DNA of 64,000 nucleotides from Vibrio orientalis CIP 102891 = ATCC 33934 (GCF_000176235.1 NZ_ACZV01000005.1:1240001-1304000); one strand, 5' to 3'. Counted from the first letter of the stretch, positions 28,522 through 39,311 are shown. Translations and numbers: made by a program. The notes: a model not told the origin generated them from the sequence alone.

Positions 28522-29922
28522 ATGACTTACGCGCCTGTAAAAGACGTACTTGGCGGCAAGCTAGCGGTAGACAGTGAAGTAACTGTTCGCGGCTGGATCC
28601 GTTCACGTCGTGATTCCAAAGCTGGAATCTCTTTCCTTGCCATTTATGACGGCTCTTGTTTCGACCCGATTCAGGCCGTGGTCCCAAATAATCTGAATAA
28701 TTACGAAGACGAAGTACTGAAGCTGACTACAGGCTGCTCTGTCGAAGTAACTGGTAAGATTGTTGAGTCTCCAGCGAAAGGTCAAGATTTTGAGCTTGCT
28801 GCCACTGACGTAAAAGTCGTTGGCTGGGTTGAAGACGCAGAAACATACCCAATGGCTAAAACTCGCCACTCTATCGAATACCTTCGCGAAGTCGCTCACC
28901 TACGCCCACGTACAAACGTAATTGGTGCAGTAGCGCGTGTTCGTAACTGTCTATCTCAAGCGATCCACCGTTTCTACCACGAGCAAGGTTTCTTCTGGGT
29001 ATCTGCTCCATTGATCACGGCTTCTGATGCAGAAGGTGCTGGCGAAATGTTCCGCGTATCTACGCTAGACATGGAAAACCTACCTCGCACAGACAAAGGC
29101 GAAGTAGATTACAATGAAGATTTCTTCGGTAAAGAGACATTCCTAACGGTATCTGGCCAGCTTAACGCTGAAGCTTACGCTTGTGCCCTAAGCAAAGTTT
29201 ACACGTTCGGTCCTACTTTCCGTGCTGAAAACTCAAACACAAGCCGCCACCTAGCTGAGTTCTGGATGGTTGAGCCTGAGGTTGCATTTGCAGACCTAGA
29301 CGACGTTGCCAAGCTATCAGAAGATATGCTTAAGTTTGTATTCAAAGCGGTACTTGAAGAGTGTCGTGATGACCTTGAGTTCTTCGCTCAACGTATCGAC
29401 AAAGAAGCAATTACTCGTCTAGAGCAGTTCGTTTCTTCTGATTTTGCACAAGTAGACTACACTGACGCAATCCAGATCCTTGTAGATTCTGGTCGTGAGT
29501 TCGAATTCCCTGTTGAGTGGGGTATCGATATGTCTTCTGAGCACGAACGTTTCCTAGCTGAAGAACACTTCAAAGCGCCTGTAATCGTTAAAAACTACCC
29601 GAAAGATATCAAAGCATTCTACATGCGTGCTAACGACGACGGTAAGACAGTCGCAGCAATGGACGTACTAGCACCTGGTATCGGTGAAATCATTGGTGGT
29701 TCTCAACGTGAAGAGCGTCTAGACATCCTAGACGAGCGTATGCGTGAAGTGGGTATCGACCCAGAGCACATGAACTGGTACCGCGACCTACGTAAATATG
29801 GCACTGTGCCACACGCAGGCTTTGGTCTAGGTTTTGAGCGTCTAGTATCTTACGTAACTGGTATGGGCAACGTTCGTGACGTTATCCCGTTCCCACGTAC
29901 ACCACGCTCTGCGAACTTCTAA
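28522..29922 (+). CDS. asnS: Asparaginyl-tRNA synthetase
   Basis: AsnS charges tRNA-Asn with asparagine. From the ATG at 28522 ([12 protein letters not shown]) the protein has 466 residues, the same length as E. coli AsnS; an ATG at 28504 would add six residues. It has the N-terminal OB-fold anticodon domain ([20 protein letters not shown]) and class II catalytic motifs ([20 protein letters not shown] and [10 protein letters not shown]). Strong codon bias supports high expression. Confidence 0.96.
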   Translation: MTYAPVKDVLGGKLAVDSEVTVRGWIRSRRDSKAGISFLAIYDGSCFDPIQAVVPNNLNNYEDEVLKLTTGCSVEVTGKIVESPAKGQDFELAATDVKVVGWVEDAETYPMAKTRHSIEYLREVAHLRPRTNVIGAVARVRNCLSQAIHRFYHEQGFFWVSAPLITASDAEGAGEMFRVSTLDMENLPRTDKGEVDYNEDFFGKETFLTVSGQLNAEAYACALSKVYTFGPTFRAENSNTSRHLAEFWMVEPEVAFADLDDVAKLSEDMLKFVFKAVLEECRDDLEFFAQRIDKEAITRLEQFVSSDFAQVDYTDAIQILVDSGREFEFPVEWGIDMSSEHERFLAEEHFKAPVIVKNYPKDIKAFYMRANDDGKTVAAMDVLAPGIGEIIGGSQREERLDILDERMREVGIDPEHMNWYRDLRKYGTVPHAGFGLGFERLVSYVTGMGNVRDVIPFPRTPRSANF

Positions 29923-29946
29923 TTATCTAGCAAGTTTTGCATATAA

Positions 29947-29970
29947 AAACGGTCCTGATTAGGACCGTTT
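29947..29970. terminator. Terminator between asnS and the M3 peptidase gene
   Basis: The perfect stem AAACGGTCCT/AGGACCGTTT has a T-run on the plus strand and A-run on the left, so it can serve both convergent genes. Confidence 0.85.
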
Positions 29971-30016
29971 TTTTGTTCTGCGGATTCAAACCGCCGAACC
30001 TAGAGCGAACTGGGCA

Positions 30017-31864
30017 TCAACAACCGTAAGTTTGTTTAATGTAACGCTCAAATTGCTCACACATTTGCTCGTCAGAACCTTGATTATTGGCCAGCTCCTG
30101 ACTGCCATCAACCACCTTAATTTTTGCATTAAGTGAAGCGACCTTGGCTCTTTGGCGCGTTGCTAAGCCAGCAATCTTCTCTTGCTGCGCAGCCCATGCT
30201 TGTTGTGGAGATTGATTACACGCATCCGCAAGATACTTAGCATTAAACCCTTCCCCAGTTAAACTAATGATCGTCTCGTTATGAGATCTTTGATTCCCAG
30301 CATGCCAATAGTGTTTTGCTAGCAGAGGGCCAATTTCTGGGTTATCGGTAAGGTAGCCAAACTTATCTAAGAAGTACGCGCGCGTTTGGTAAACGGCCAT
30401 GTGTGCCAGCAAGTAACCGTGGTATGCACAAGCAGCTTCATCAGAAATTAGGTGCGGAATAGCCATCAAAGGACGAGGGCTACACTCGATCCCCAAAATC
30501 GTTTTCTCACACTCTCGAGCTAATGCAGTAATGCGTTCAGGAGTCAGTTCCTCTTCAGCCAATTGATAAAGAGATCGTTCAAAATATGGCACCACAAGTA
30601 TGCTGCGTTCTTGGTAAGCCGCAAAGGGTTGACTGCTGTTGATCATCGCTTGAATAATCTCATCAGGGACCGGGTTGCCATCTGCATCTAGAGCGTACTG
30701 TTTTAGCCAATCTGCATCATTTAGCAAGCTATCACAAAACATCGATTGTGTTTCAGCGTACGCCATTGAAGTTGGAGCGAATTCTTGGGAAAAACAAGGC
30801 GCATTCATTTTCACATTCGCAAAATGTGCCGCGTGGCCACCTTCATGAAACAAGGTGTTAATGCCAGAATAACCACTGCCTATTTGGTCTGGTTTAGCGT
30901 TACTGGTAAAGTTTACTTGAGCTGGGACCCACTCATTCTGATCATAGAATGATGGAACTGGCCCATGGCAGAAACCGTTTTGGTATTTTCCTTTTCTATC
31001 AAGTAAATCCAGAGTGAGCTCGGCTTGAGAGTATTCAATATTTAGGCGGCCAAATGACTCTACCCAACGACGCAAAGATTTTGAAAACGGAACATAAGGG
31101 TCGAGGTCACGCATCGCGTCACCTGAATATGAGTAGACAAAGTTATGTCCCGTTAATGCATTTTGACCTTTTTCGTGAGCGAGATTCGCTAAACTAGAAA
31201 GGTTGGCTTCGCGAGTTCGCGCTTCAAAGTCATCTAAGATCGCAAACAACTCTTGCGATGACATCATCTCTTTCTTGGCGACAGAATAATCAAAGAAACT
31301 CTCGTACCCGAGAGAGCGAGCAAATTGGTTTCGCAGTTTTATCAGATCAATGAAGCCATTTTCAAGTAGCCATTGCTCTAAGTTAAGGAGAGCCTGATGC
31401 GCTGACTGACGCGTGTCTTCATTATCGTTGGTGCGGATAGCCGCAGCCAATACAGGTAAGGAGCCTTCGACTTGATGACCATTTTCATCTTGGTAGTAGA
31501 GCGTATGTTTTTGCTTTTTCTCAAACAAACCGGCTTCAAATTCGATCAGTTCATTTTTCAGTTGTTGAGCAGCAGCGCCTTCAATTGCATGAGATTGAAA
31601 CGTCGCTAACCAGCCTCGTAGACCAATACTTGTTTGCTGCTTTTCGGTGGCATCTGCAATAGATTCTGCCGCTTGTAACTGCTGCTTGATGGTTGCTATT
31701 TGCTCCGCATCACTTAAGAAACTCGTCCATCTAGTTTGCGCTTTGGTCGAGCCATCATGGTCATCGCTGATCCCCATATACGTTGCCCAAAAGAAGTCTT
31801 CTTTGCTGCGGTGGATAGCAAGATAGCGTCGGTTTAGGTCGTTGAGATATTCGGTAGCAGTCAT
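30017..31864 (-). CDS. M3 family zinc metallopeptidase
   Basis: The 615-residue cytoplasmic protein has the thermolysin-like zinc motif HEGGH in TLFHEGGHAAHF, with the downstream Glu region (FAPTSMAYAETQSMF). Fold and length agree with oligopeptidase F/M3 proteins that cut short peptides. The N-terminal half is helical, and no signal peptide is seen. It stands alone. The particular substrate class is unknown. Confidence 0.85.
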   Translation of the reverse strand: MTATEYLNDLNRRYLAIHRSKEDFFWATYMGISDDHDGSTKAQTRWTSFLSDAEQIATIKQQLQAAESIADATEKQQTSIGLRGWLATFQSHAIEGAAAQQLKNELIEFEAGLFEKKQKHTLYYQDENGHQVEGSLPVLAAAIRTNDNEDTRQSAHQALLNLEQWLLENGFIDLIKLRNQFARSLGYESFFDYSVAKKEMMSSQELFAILDDFEARTREANLSSLANLAHEKGQNALTGHNFVYSYSGDAMRDLDPYVPFSKSLRRWVESFGRLNIEYSQAELTLDLLDRKGKYQNGFCHGPVPSFYDQNEWVPAQVNFTSNAKPDQIGSGYSGINTLFHEGGHAAHFANVKMNAPCFSQEFAPTSMAYAETQSMFCDSLLNDADWLKQYALDADGNPVPDEIIQAMINSSQPFAAYQERSILVVPYFERSLYQLAEEELTPERITALARECEKTILGIECSPRPLMAIPHLISDEAACAYHGYLLAHMAVYQTRAYFLDKFGYLTDNPEIGPLLAKHYWHAGNQRSHNETIISLTGEGFNAKYLADACNQSPQQAWAAQQEKIAGLATRQRAKVASLNAKIKVVDGSQELANNQGSDEQMCEQFERYIKQTYGC

Positions 31865-32006
31865 TTGGGTCCTTCAAATGTTAACTTAGTGTAGAGAAAG
31901 GATTATGACACGCTTTGATCGTATTTAGAAAATGAGTAGCATATCGAGCTCTCGGGTCAGCGTAAATTCTGTTACACGTACGCTATTTCAGTTTACAGAG
32001 AAGAAA

Positions 32007-32041
32007 GCCCCAATGACCAAAGTAAAGACTGGTCATGGGGC
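32007..32041 (-). terminator. Strong hairpin after the SMP-30-like gene
   Basis: The stem GCCCCAATGACCA/TGGTCATGGGGC (one mismatch or bulge) lies seven bases past the stop codon, with TTTCTTCT following on the minus strand. Confidence 0.75.
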
Positions 32042-32047
32042 AAAAAC

Positions 32048-32899
32048 TTATAGACTGATGTTGCGGTAGACTAGTATCTCCCCTTCCAGTGCCATTGGGA
32101 CGAAGAGTTGATACGTATTCGGCGCATAATAGATATCACCAACGCCCCTTGGTAAGTCTATCAACATACGTGATTGACCTTGTTCTGATACTGAGTAGAT
32201 CGTTCCCTGCTTCCAGTCAGAGATAAGCAGATCGCCGCGGTTATCGACTTGAATGCCATCTAAGTTTCCAAGTGGCTTTTCAGTGATGGCTGATATCTTC
32301 TTGGTCTTTGGATCGACTTTTAGAATTCGTCCATAAGGGGCTTCAATAGGATTGCCGTCATTGAAGTAACCCCACGCTGCTACGTAGAGATCGCCATCAA
32401 TAAAGGTCAATCCATTCGGGTTTTCGAGCTCCGGCGAGTCTATCCAAGTCGTCACTTGATTCTCAGACATTTTGTAAATGACTGAAGTAAACATATCTGA
32501 AACGTAGACGTCACCATTGTCGTCAATTGCCACGTCATTTAGAAACTGCGCATTTTTCGCTGCATGCTTAATGATTTCGCCAGAAGATAAATCAACCTCA
32601 ACTAAATACTCCATATCCCCGACGAATAATGTATCTCCGGCTAATGCAATCCCCTTGGGGTTTTCTAGGCCACTTGCTACCGTCGCAATAAAATTGAGAT
32701 CTTTGTTCAATGCGACAATAGACCCATCTCCGGCTTTATCACCAGCTTGAAGGGAAACGAAGTATGTTTGTTTTGATTGATCGTAAACGATCGACTCCGC
32801 TCCTGGTAAGTTAGGAATGGTTTTCATCAGCTGTGGTTCAGCCATAACAGGAGCACTAATTACTAGAGCGGCAGCAAGCTCGAGAGCAAGAATTTTCAT
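32048..32899 (-). CDS. Periplasmic SMP-30/gluconolactonase-like beta-propeller
   Basis: The 283-residue protein has a signal peptide (cleavage after APVMA) and propeller-blade repeats such as GLENPKGIAL, LNDVAIDDNGDVYVSD, LENPNGLTF and LDGIQVDNRGDLLISD. The pattern resembles SMP-30/NHL lactonase-like proteins, which bind a divalent metal in the propeller centre. The reaction is not predictable from the sequence. It is monocistronic. Confidence 0.78.
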   Translation of the reverse strand: MKILALELAAALVISAPVMAEPQLMKTIPNLPGAESIVYDQSKQTYFVSLQAGDKAGDGSIVALNKDLNFIATVASGLENPKGIALAGDTLFVGDMEYLVEVDLSSGEIIKHAAKNAQFLNDVAIDDNGDVYVSDMFTSVIYKMSENQVTTWIDSPELENPNGLTFIDGDLYVAAWGYFNDGNPIEAPYGRILKVDPKTKKISAITEKPLGNLDGIQVDNRGDLLISDWKQGTIYSVSEQGQSRMLIDLPRGVGDIYYAPNTYQLFVPMALEGEILVYRNISL

Positions 32900-33061
32900 C
32901 GTATTTCCTTATGTTTTACGTTGATTAATAATTCAACATGAATACTAAGGAAACGCTTACTGTTGATAAATACACCATTACTCAAAATACTGTTGCACTA
33001 TATCAACAATACTCTAATCAACAATGCGCTAACGGGCTAACCTGATAAGTTAGCCCTTCTA

Positions 33062-33271
33062 TTACTGCGAACGATTAGAACGTGCAGCGGAGTGTATTCC
33101 AAATATACATAAACCAAACATGACAAAAGGTATCGCTGCCGCCGTGTATTCTACCCAAGCGATTCCTTCAAATGATTTAGCTAAAATCAAATGCCCCACA
33201 ACTAAGAGCAACGCGAGTACAATGGCTACGCCAACCAGACGAAGTTCATTGTTAATGTTCTGCTTTTCCAT
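33062..33271 (-). CDS. Small two-helix membrane protein, 69 residues
   Basis: The family is not recognised. Translation is taken from ATG at 33271 (MEKQNINNEL), with two membrane helices (about 12-32, VGVAIVLALLLVVGHLILA, and 42-62, YTAAAIPFVMFGLCIFGIH) and a basic tail. An earlier ATG (33292) would add seven residues. It follows the MocR gene on the same strand, 90 bases downstream. Confidence 0.6.
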   Translation of the reverse strand: MEKQNINNELRLVGVAIVLALLLVVGHLILAKSFEGIAWVEYTAAAIPFVMFGLCIFGIHSAARSNRSQ

Positions 33272-33360
33272 ACTGTCACCACACTTAAACAAATCTCGCT
33301 ATTTCAGCATAAACAGTGAGTTAACGAGCAGTACAGTTGTGGCAAAAATTAACCAAGCAG

Positions 33361-34752
33361 TTACTCCATTACCTTCGATGCGATAAGCTGCAATGCCTGA
33401 TCAAGTTCAGGGCTAGGTTTAAATGATGTATTCAAACGTATAAAGTTACCATGCCGCTTCTCTTCACCAAATAGCCCACCAAAACCAAAAGTAATACCTT
33501 GTTCGACCGTAGACTTAAACAAACTATGCGTATCGGTATTCTTGGGTAACTCTATCCAGATAAAATAGCCTCCGTTAGGTATATAGAACCTAGCCCGCTC
33601 CCCGAGTAATTGACGAAGCAAAGTCACAACATACTCTTGTCTAGTTTCCAACTCTTTACGTAATTTCCTGAGGTGATTATCAAAGCTTTCGTGAGTCAGA
33701 AAGTGTGCAACACCTTGTTGAATCGGCGCGCTGCCTGATAATGTAGAAATTAATTGCTGCTTTTGAATCGGCGCATTAAATAATTTGCTCACCACCCAGC
33801 CAATTCGATAACCCGGACATAGCGCCTTAGAGAGTGAACCGCATAGCAATACATCCTCATGACTATCCCAAGCTTTAAGTGGCTTAGGCTTATCACTGCC
33901 AAAGTACAGCTCTGAATAAACATCATCTTCAATCAACTTAACTTTGTATTGATTCGCAAGCTGCACTACCTTCTGTTTCTTTTGATTGCTTAATGTAGAG
34001 CCTGTTGGGTTATGAAAATTCGCCATCAGCCAAAATGCTTTAACATCGTTATTTTTGAACGCTTCTTCCAACGCTTTGAGGCTAAGCCCATGCTTCGGAT
34101 CAACCGGGATCTCGATAGGCTGTAACCCAAGCCGTTCGACTGCTTGTATCGCGCCATAAAAAGTCGGCGTTTCAATCGCGACATAACCTCCCGGATTGGT
34201 CACCACTTGTAAGCTGAGGTTTAAGGCTTCCAGTGCACCAGAAGTAATAACAATATCCTGATGTGAGACATCTACCCCTTGTTTGAGATAACGTTGAGCA
34301 ATAAGTCGCCTCAAGTCTTCATTACCAGGTGGCATATTCGATACCACGCTTTGCGCTGACATTTTACGCCCTGCGCTCGCTAGATGGCGATTTAATGTGG
34401 CAATTGGAAACAAGCTTGGGTCAGGGAATGCGGACCCAAGTGCCACCGATGCACGACTATTAGATTGCAGGAATTCGAATAACGTGTCGTTAAACTTAGG
34501 CAAATCAGGTAGAGCTTCTAGCTCGGGCTCACTGCCTCGTTCAAGTATTGCGGTAACAAAGTAGCCAGACTGGGGGCGCGCGTTGAGCCACCCTTCAGAT
34601 TCCAATAGCTGATAGGCTTGTAGGACAGTGGCTGGACTTACAGAAAAGCTTTGGCTTGCCGCTCGGATCGACGGAATCTTCTCTCCTGCCCTCCAAGTTC
34701 GCGACTTGATCTGTTCTTTAAGTTGTTGCGCTAACTGCTGATATCGGTTCAT
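33361..34752 (-). CDS. MocR family regulator (GntR HTH plus aminotransferase-like domain)
   Basis: Residues 1-75 form a GntR-type winged helix (IPSIRAASQSFSVSPATVLQAYQLLESEGWL). Residues from about 110 on form a fold type I aminotransferase domain with the PLP-binding lysine in CGSLSKALCPGYRIGW. MocR proteins use PLP or an aldimine as signal. The target gene is not evident: the neighbours are a small membrane protein and an unknown 99-residue gene. The length of 463 is normal. Confidence 0.88.
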   Translation of the reverse strand: MNRYQQLAQQLKEQIKSRTWRAGEKIPSIRAASQSFSVSPATVLQAYQLLESEGWLNARPQSGYFVTAILERGSEPELEALPDLPKFNDTLFEFLQSNSRASVALGSAFPDPSLFPIATLNRHLASAGRKMSAQSVVSNMPPGNEDLRRLIAQRYLKQGVDVSHQDIVITSGALEALNLSLQVVTNPGGYVAIETPTFYGAIQAVERLGLQPIEIPVDPKHGLSLKALEEAFKNNDVKAFWLMANFHNPTGSTLSNQKKQKVVQLANQYKVKLIEDDVYSELYFGSDKPKPLKAWDSHEDVLLCGSLSKALCPGYRIGWVVSKLFNAPIQKQQLISTLSGSAPIQQGVAHFLTHESFDNHLRKLRKELETRQEYVVTLLRQLLGERARFYIPNGGYFIWIELPKNTDTHSLFKSTVEQGITFGFGGLFGEEKRHGNFIRLNTSFKPSPELDQALQLIASKVME

Positions 34753-34938
34753 TGTTCCCTCTTTAGTGCCTGAACCATATCATAGTTCACAAAATCAAAG
34801 AGTTACTTATCTCTCGTCGGCAACATTAGTTTTTAACGCATCCTGTTTGTTGCGCCATATCACATTAAATCTTTAAAACTCTGTTACATTTATCAGGTTA
34901 AAGTGATCCAATTAACCTTAATAACAGGGATAACAATA

Positions 34939-35238
34939 ATGAAAAAGTACGATTCATCACACATTGAATACAAAGGCGAGAGCAATGGCGTTCATAGTTG
35001 GACGACTCCAAGCGGCCAACCTTACTACTGGCACCCTGATTGGCTACATATCGCAGAAGACGCGACAGGCTCTCACCCAAAACAAGATCTCGATGTGACG
35101 GATGGTGAAGTGGCAACAGAAAAACATGCTGTTAAAGCGATTTTATCTCATATCAATGATTGGGCTAAAAATAAATTAAGCTCTACGCCTGACATTGAAA
35201 CTCAAGCTCGCGAATCAGAAATTAATCTAAAGAAATAG
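34939..35238 (+). CDS. Hypothetical 99-residue protein
   Basis: The gene is not recognised. From the ATG at 34939 (MKKYDSSHIEY), behind CAGGGATAA, the product is acidic and hydrophilic, with an aromatic-rich centre (TTPSGQPYYWHPDWLHIAED) and a C-terminal helix with Lys/Glu. It is probably cytoplasmic. It is divergent from mocR and could be its target, but no evidence beyond position supports this. Confidence 0.7.
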   Translation: MKKYDSSHIEYKGESNGVHSWTTPSGQPYYWHPDWLHIAEDATGSHPKQDLDVTDGEVATEKHAVKAILSHINDWAKNKLSSTPDIETQARESEINLKK

Positions 35239-35462
35239 TCACTCCCACACTGACACAGGTTCCATGTCAATCTAGGCATGGAACCTTACCTCCATCCCCT
35301 CTCTGACGACTGTACTAATCTTTAGTATGAAACCAAAAGTACGACTATTGTTGTAAAAATGTATTCATAAGCGAAATTTGGCGATATGATTCCGGGTCTT
35401 TATCACTAGTAGTTATGAATACTATTCTTATTCATAGCGGAAACGAAAGGCGCAGGGGCTAG

Positions 35463-36977
35463 ATGATGGTGAATTCAAACTATAATGCATCTCTTACACT
35501 AAAACTTTACGTAGTAGCTGCACTGATTTTTGGTATCTATGGCGGGCGCGTTTGCCCAATGCTTGAAACGTTAACCGCTAGCCAGATACTCTTCCATATC
35601 TCTGTCACCTATGGAGCCGTTTTTTTATTCCGCCACTATTTATTGCGGGACCACTCTCTGGTTAAAGAAAACCGACTTGCAAGGCTTGATGCTACGCTGT
35701 TTTGCTTAGCCAGCCTTCCACTAGCGCTGTTTTACAATTTTCATTATGACTTTCCGCTTGATAGTAATTTAAAAGTACTACTGGGAATGACGCTTTTTGG
35801 CTTTTTTACTGGGTTAATCTTGCAGCTCATCGCCAAACTAGCCCAGTTTGACAATCTATCCAATCAACAGCGTCGCGATTTTGAGTTAAGCGGCGAACGA
35901 CAATCGATGGTCAAGCAGATGATCATTATGGTGAGTTTGTTGTTAGTGACTCTATCGACGATGCTCGCAATGGTCGCGGTTAAAGACATCTTTTGGTTAG
36001 AGCACAACCCTGACCGTGTGCTTGATGGCAGCGGTAAGATAAGTGTTATCAAAGAGTTTATTTATATTGCATTTGTGCTAGGTGGCTATGCCATCACTAT
36101 CATGGTGTTATGGTCAAAACTAATGCACAAAATTCTACTGGCTCAAGAGAGCTCACTAGTCGAAGTCACCAAAGGTAATATGAATACCCGACTACCCATC
36201 TTCGAGCATGACGAGTTGGGGTCGATGGCATCATTAACCAATGAAATGCTAGACAGCTTGCAGTCAAGCCAAGAAGAAGTGAAGACAACTCGAGATGTAG
36301 CGATCATTAGTCTATCGGCTTTGGCCGAGTCGCGCGACAATGAAACGGGGGCGCATATATTAAGAACCCAAGAGTATGTTAGAGCCCTCGCCCAATACCT
36401 CAGCCAGTTTGAGCAACACCAGACATTACTCACCGAGAACTATATCGAACTTCTCTACAAGTCAGCACCACTCCATGATGTCGGCAAGGTCGGTATCCCG
36501 GATCAGATATTACTCAAACCGGGTAAGTTAACCGCTGAAGAGTTTGAAGTAATGAAAGGTCACCCTGAAATTGGCGCGAAAGCGTTATCGATGGCAGAAC
36601 AACAACTCGGCAGTAATTCGTTCTTGCAGCTTGCCAAAGAGATTTCACTGACTCACCACGAAAAGTGGGACGGTAAAGGCTATCCTAATGGTCTAAAAGG
36701 CGAAGAAATTCCCCTTTCAGGACGATTAATGGCATTAGCCGATGTTTATGATGCACTTATTTCCGAACGTGTATACAAAAAAGCATTCAGTCATGACAAA
36801 GCGAAATCGATTATCCTTGAAGGGGATGGACAACACTTTGACCCGCAGATCGTGCAAGCCTTCCTTGCCATAGAGCATGAGTTTGTTGCGATTGCCGACA
36901 AGTATCGCGGGCTCGAAAAACAAGAAAATGAACTTGAGCGAGAACAGCTGCAACAGTTCACCCCTAGTCACGCATAA
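35463..36977 (+). CDS. Membrane HD-GYP c-di-GMP phosphodiesterase
   Basis: The 504-residue protein has about five membrane segments in the first 200 residues (YVVAALIFGIYGG, LFHISVTYGAVFLF, LFCLASLPLALFY and others), a HAMP linker (VEVTKGNMNTRLPIFEHDELG) and a C-terminal HD-GYP domain. The HD motif is HDVGKVGIP, the GYP motif HHEKWDGKGYP, and RLMALADVYDAL follows. All metal ligands and the GYP signature appear intact, so degradation of c-di-GMP is expected. It stands alone. Confidence 0.9.
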   Translation: MMVNSNYNASLTLKLYVVAALIFGIYGGRVCPMLETLTASQILFHISVTYGAVFLFRHYLLRDHSLVKENRLARLDATLFCLASLPLALFYNFHYDFPLDSNLKVLLGMTLFGFFTGLILQLIAKLAQFDNLSNQQRRDFELSGERQSMVKQMIIMVSLLLVTLSTMLAMVAVKDIFWLEHNPDRVLDGSGKISVIKEFIYIAFVLGGYAITIMVLWSKLMHKILLAQESSLVEVTKGNMNTRLPIFEHDELGSMASLTNEMLDSLQSSQEEVKTTRDVAIISLSALAESRDNETGAHILRTQEYVRALAQYLSQFEQHQTLLTENYIELLYKSAPLHDVGKVGIPDQILLKPGKLTAEEFEVMKGHPEIGAKALSMAEQQLGSNSFLQLAKEISLTHHEKWDGKGYPNGLKGEEIPLSGRLMALADVYDALISERVYKKAFSHDKAKSIILEGDGQHFDPQIVQAFLAIEHEFVAIADKYRGLEKQENELEREQLQQFTPSHA

Positions 36978-37007
36978 TTCCCTCGACGATTTTCTGTACT
37001 CTACTCT

Positions 37008-37032
37008 CCCTTTCACTCTAAAAGTGAAAGGG
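37008..37032 (+). terminator. Terminator after the HD-GYP gene
   Basis: The perfect ten-base-pair stem CCCTTTCACT/AGTGAAAGGG is followed by ATAGTTGTTTT. Confidence 0.7.
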
Positions 37033-37185
37033 ATAGTTGTTTTAAATCCCTCAATTTTGCCTGAGTAAACGCTAAACGTTTATATTTCACTATTTTCTTC
37101 CTTTCGCTGTTGTCACTCATCGCTGAGACAGGTATAAATAAACGAGTTATTTATATCTTCCCTTCGATTAACACGGATGACGATT

Positions 37186-38376
37186 ATGTTTGAAAAAGTA
37201 GTTGCGGCTCCTGCGGACCCGATTCTAGGCCTTACTGAAGAGTTTAAAAAAGACGCTCGCTCAGAAAAAATTAACCTAGGTGTTGGTATTTACAAAAATG
37301 AACAAGGTGAAACCCCTGTTCTTGCGACGGTAAAGAAAGCCGAAGCTGCGCTTATTGAAACGGAAAAAACCAAATCATACTTAACAATCGAAGGGACAGC
37401 AGAATACGCATTAGCGGTTCAGAAGCTTCTATTCGGTGCTGATGCAGACCTCGTTGCAGACAAACGTGCAAAAACTGCGCAAGCACCAGGTGGTACAGGT
37501 GCACTTCGCGTAGCCGGTGAGTTCATTAAGCGTCAGTTAGGTGATGCTAAGATCTGGATCAGCAACCCGACATGGGCGAACCACAACGGTGTATTCACCG
37601 CTGCGGGTATCCAAACTGCTCAATACAGCTACTACAACGCTGAAACTAAAGACAAAGACTTTGCATCTATGGTCGCTGACCTAGAAAAAGCTGCAGAAGG
37701 CGATATCGTTCTACTACACGGTTGTTGTCACAACCCTACTGGTATTGACCCAACAGCTGAAGAGTGGGAAACATTAGCGAAACTTGTTGCTGATAAAAAA
37801 CTTCTACCACTATTCGACTTCGCTTACCAAGGTTTCTCGAAAGGCGTAGAAGAAGACGCTCAAGGTCTGCGTATTTTCGCTAAGTACAACAAAGAAATCT
37901 TAGTTGCGAGTTCATTCTCTAAAAACTTCGGCCTATACAATGAGCGTGTTGGTGCCTTTACTCTAGTCGCTGAGTCTGAGGAAGTTGCTACGACAGCATT
38001 CTCTCAAGTAAAAGCAATTATTCGCTCTATCTACTCTAACCCACCAGCACACGGTAGCGCCGTTGTGACTCATATTCTGAATAACGCTGAACTACGCGCA
38101 GAATGGGAAGCAGAAGTCGCTGAAATGCGCGATCGTATCCAAGCAATGCGCGAACTATTCGTTGCGACTTTGAAAGAGCAAGGTGTTGACGCTGACTTTA
38201 GCTTTATCGAACGCCAAAATGGTATGTTCTCGTTCTCTGGTCTGTCTAAAGAACAAGTTAATCGCCTAAAAGATGAGTTCGCTATCTACATCGTTGGTTC
38301 AGGCCGCATCAGTGTTGCTGGTATGACTCGCTCAAACATGCTGCCACTTTGTAAAGGCATCGCTGCTGTTCTTTAA
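37186..38376 (+). CDS. aspC: Aspartate aminotransferase
   Basis: AspC interconverts aspartate and oxaloacetate with 2-oxoglutarate and glutamate using PLP. From the ATG at 37186 ([16 protein letters not shown]) it has 396 residues like E. coli AspC. Conserved parts include TPGGTGALR (here APGGTGALR), [12 protein letters not shown], and the PLP lysine in [15 protein letters not shown]. It could also serve aromatic amino acids, since AspC and TyrB overlap. A nine-base longer start at 37177 is possible. It is monocistronic with high codon bias. Confidence 0.94.
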   Translation: MFEKVVAAPADPILGLTEEFKKDARSEKINLGVGIYKNEQGETPVLATVKKAEAALIETEKTKSYLTIEGTAEYALAVQKLLFGADADLVADKRAKTAQAPGGTGALRVAGEFIKRQLGDAKIWISNPTWANHNGVFTAAGIQTAQYSYYNAETKDKDFASMVADLEKAAEGDIVLLHGCCHNPTGIDPTAEEWETLAKLVADKKLLPLFDFAYQGFSKGVEEDAQGLRIFAKYNKEILVASSFSKNFGLYNERVGAFTLVAESEEVATTAFSQVKAIIRSIYSNPPAHGSAVVTHILNNAELRAEWEAEVAEMRDRIQAMRELFVATLKEQGVDADFSFIERQNGMFSFSGLSKEQVNRLKDEFAIYIVGSGRISVAGMTRSNMLPLCKGIAAVL

Positions 38377-38395
38377 TAGCACTGTGACAAATTAA

Positions 38396-38420
38396 AAGAG
38401 CCAGCAATTTGCTGGCTCTT
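38396..38420. terminator. Terminator after aspC
   Basis: The stem AAGAGCCAGC/GCTGGCTCTT is followed by TTTGATT and faces the convergent outer-membrane gene. Confidence 0.85.
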
Positions 38421-38446
38421 TTTGATTCTAGGCATCGAAAAGCGAA

Positions 38447-39100
38447 TTAATAGAGATAACGTAGTGAGATTCCACCTTCATTAGTGGTCGCATTTCCGTT
38501 AATTTCAGCGGTCTGATAGTCGCCATCTCTGTGAGTATAAAAGCCGCCGACGCTTAAGTTGGAGCTAAATTGATAATCGGCACGAACATGGAATACACCA
38601 ACGTCAGCTAAGTCACTGCTGTTCAGCTCACCTCGCATTGCGAGCTCCCACGCTTTGGTTAACGCGTACTTCAATTCAAGACTCGCACCCCACATCATTT
38701 CGTTGTCTTTAAACAGTTCTTGATCGGTTGCATCAAGGGTTTGCGAGGCCCATAAATAACCTAACTTGGCACCAGCAATGACATCAAGCTTATCGAGTAA
38801 TGGGTAGCGATAGGCAACGCCAGGAAGTAATGTGTAGAACTCTGTCGTCGTCGCACTCGGGTGGATAAACCTCGCGGTATAATCTAACGTAACCAACACA
38901 TTATCAGTCCATAGGTAATTACCGCCTATAGACAGTGCGGTCACGTTATTGTTTACCCCAAGGTTTTCATTCAATGAACCAGCACTTAAATCCGCATAGA
39001 AGTAATCGTACTTAATCTCATTTGTTTCTGGACTAGAAAATGATGGAAACGATGTAGCGACTAGAAGAGGTGCCAATACCCAGCTTAGTTTTAATTCCAT
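38447..39100 (-). CDS. Outer-membrane beta-barrel protein
   Basis: The 217-residue protein has a signal peptide (cleavage near SFSS) followed by alternating amphipathic strands such as VTALSIGGNYLW, VLVTLDYTARF, AGAKLGYLWAS and NLSVGGFYTHRDGD. It ends GGISLRYLY, with terminal aromatic Tyr as expected for BAM recognition. An eight-stranded OmpA/OprF-like barrel is plausible from size. No specific family is recognised. Confidence 0.75.
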   Translation of the reverse strand: MELKLSWVLAPLLVATSFPSFSSPETNEIKYDYFYADLSAGSLNENLGVNNNVTALSIGGNYLWTDNVLVTLDYTARFIHPSATTTEFYTLLPGVAYRYPLLDKLDVIAGAKLGYLWASQTLDATDQELFKDNEMMWGASLELKYALTKAWELAMRGELNSSDLADVGVFHVRADYQFSSNLSVGGFYTHRDGDYQTAEINGNATTNEGGISLRYLY

Positions 39101-39280
39101 TATAACCCCTGTGACTCTCCAACTACCTTCACGTTAACCCCATACTTTTGGGAGTTTGACCGTTAAAGTGTGTATAGATAAATTAGAACAACAGTTAGAA
39201 ATATAGCGTAAGTATTCGGCAAGTTACTGAAGTAATAGTAAGATTTATGATCGAGCGCTATCTTATGAACAATGAAAACT

Positions 39281-39309
39281 AAAAAAGATCTCGCAGGGAG
39301 ATCTTTTTT
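39281..39309. terminator. Terminator after the 125-residue gene
   Basis: The perfect stem AAAAAAGATCTC/GAGATCTTTTTT lies three bases past the stop codon on the minus strand. Confidence 0.8.
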
Positions 39310-39311
39310 GG

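Noticed and set aside
28346..28687. Minus-strand 113-codon frame over the asnS start
   Set aside because: It crosses the asnS start and early coding region on the opposite strand; composition is that of a shadow frame.
33299..33400. 33-codon hydrophobic frame between the MocR and small membrane genes
   Set aside because: Contains a plausible membrane helix (AWLIFATTVLLVNSLFML) but has no ATG, GTG or TTG start before the helix.
37040..37185. AAACG/CGTTT inverted repeat before aspC as a TyrR operator
   Set aside because: Spacing (nine bases between arms) does not fit the TyrR box.
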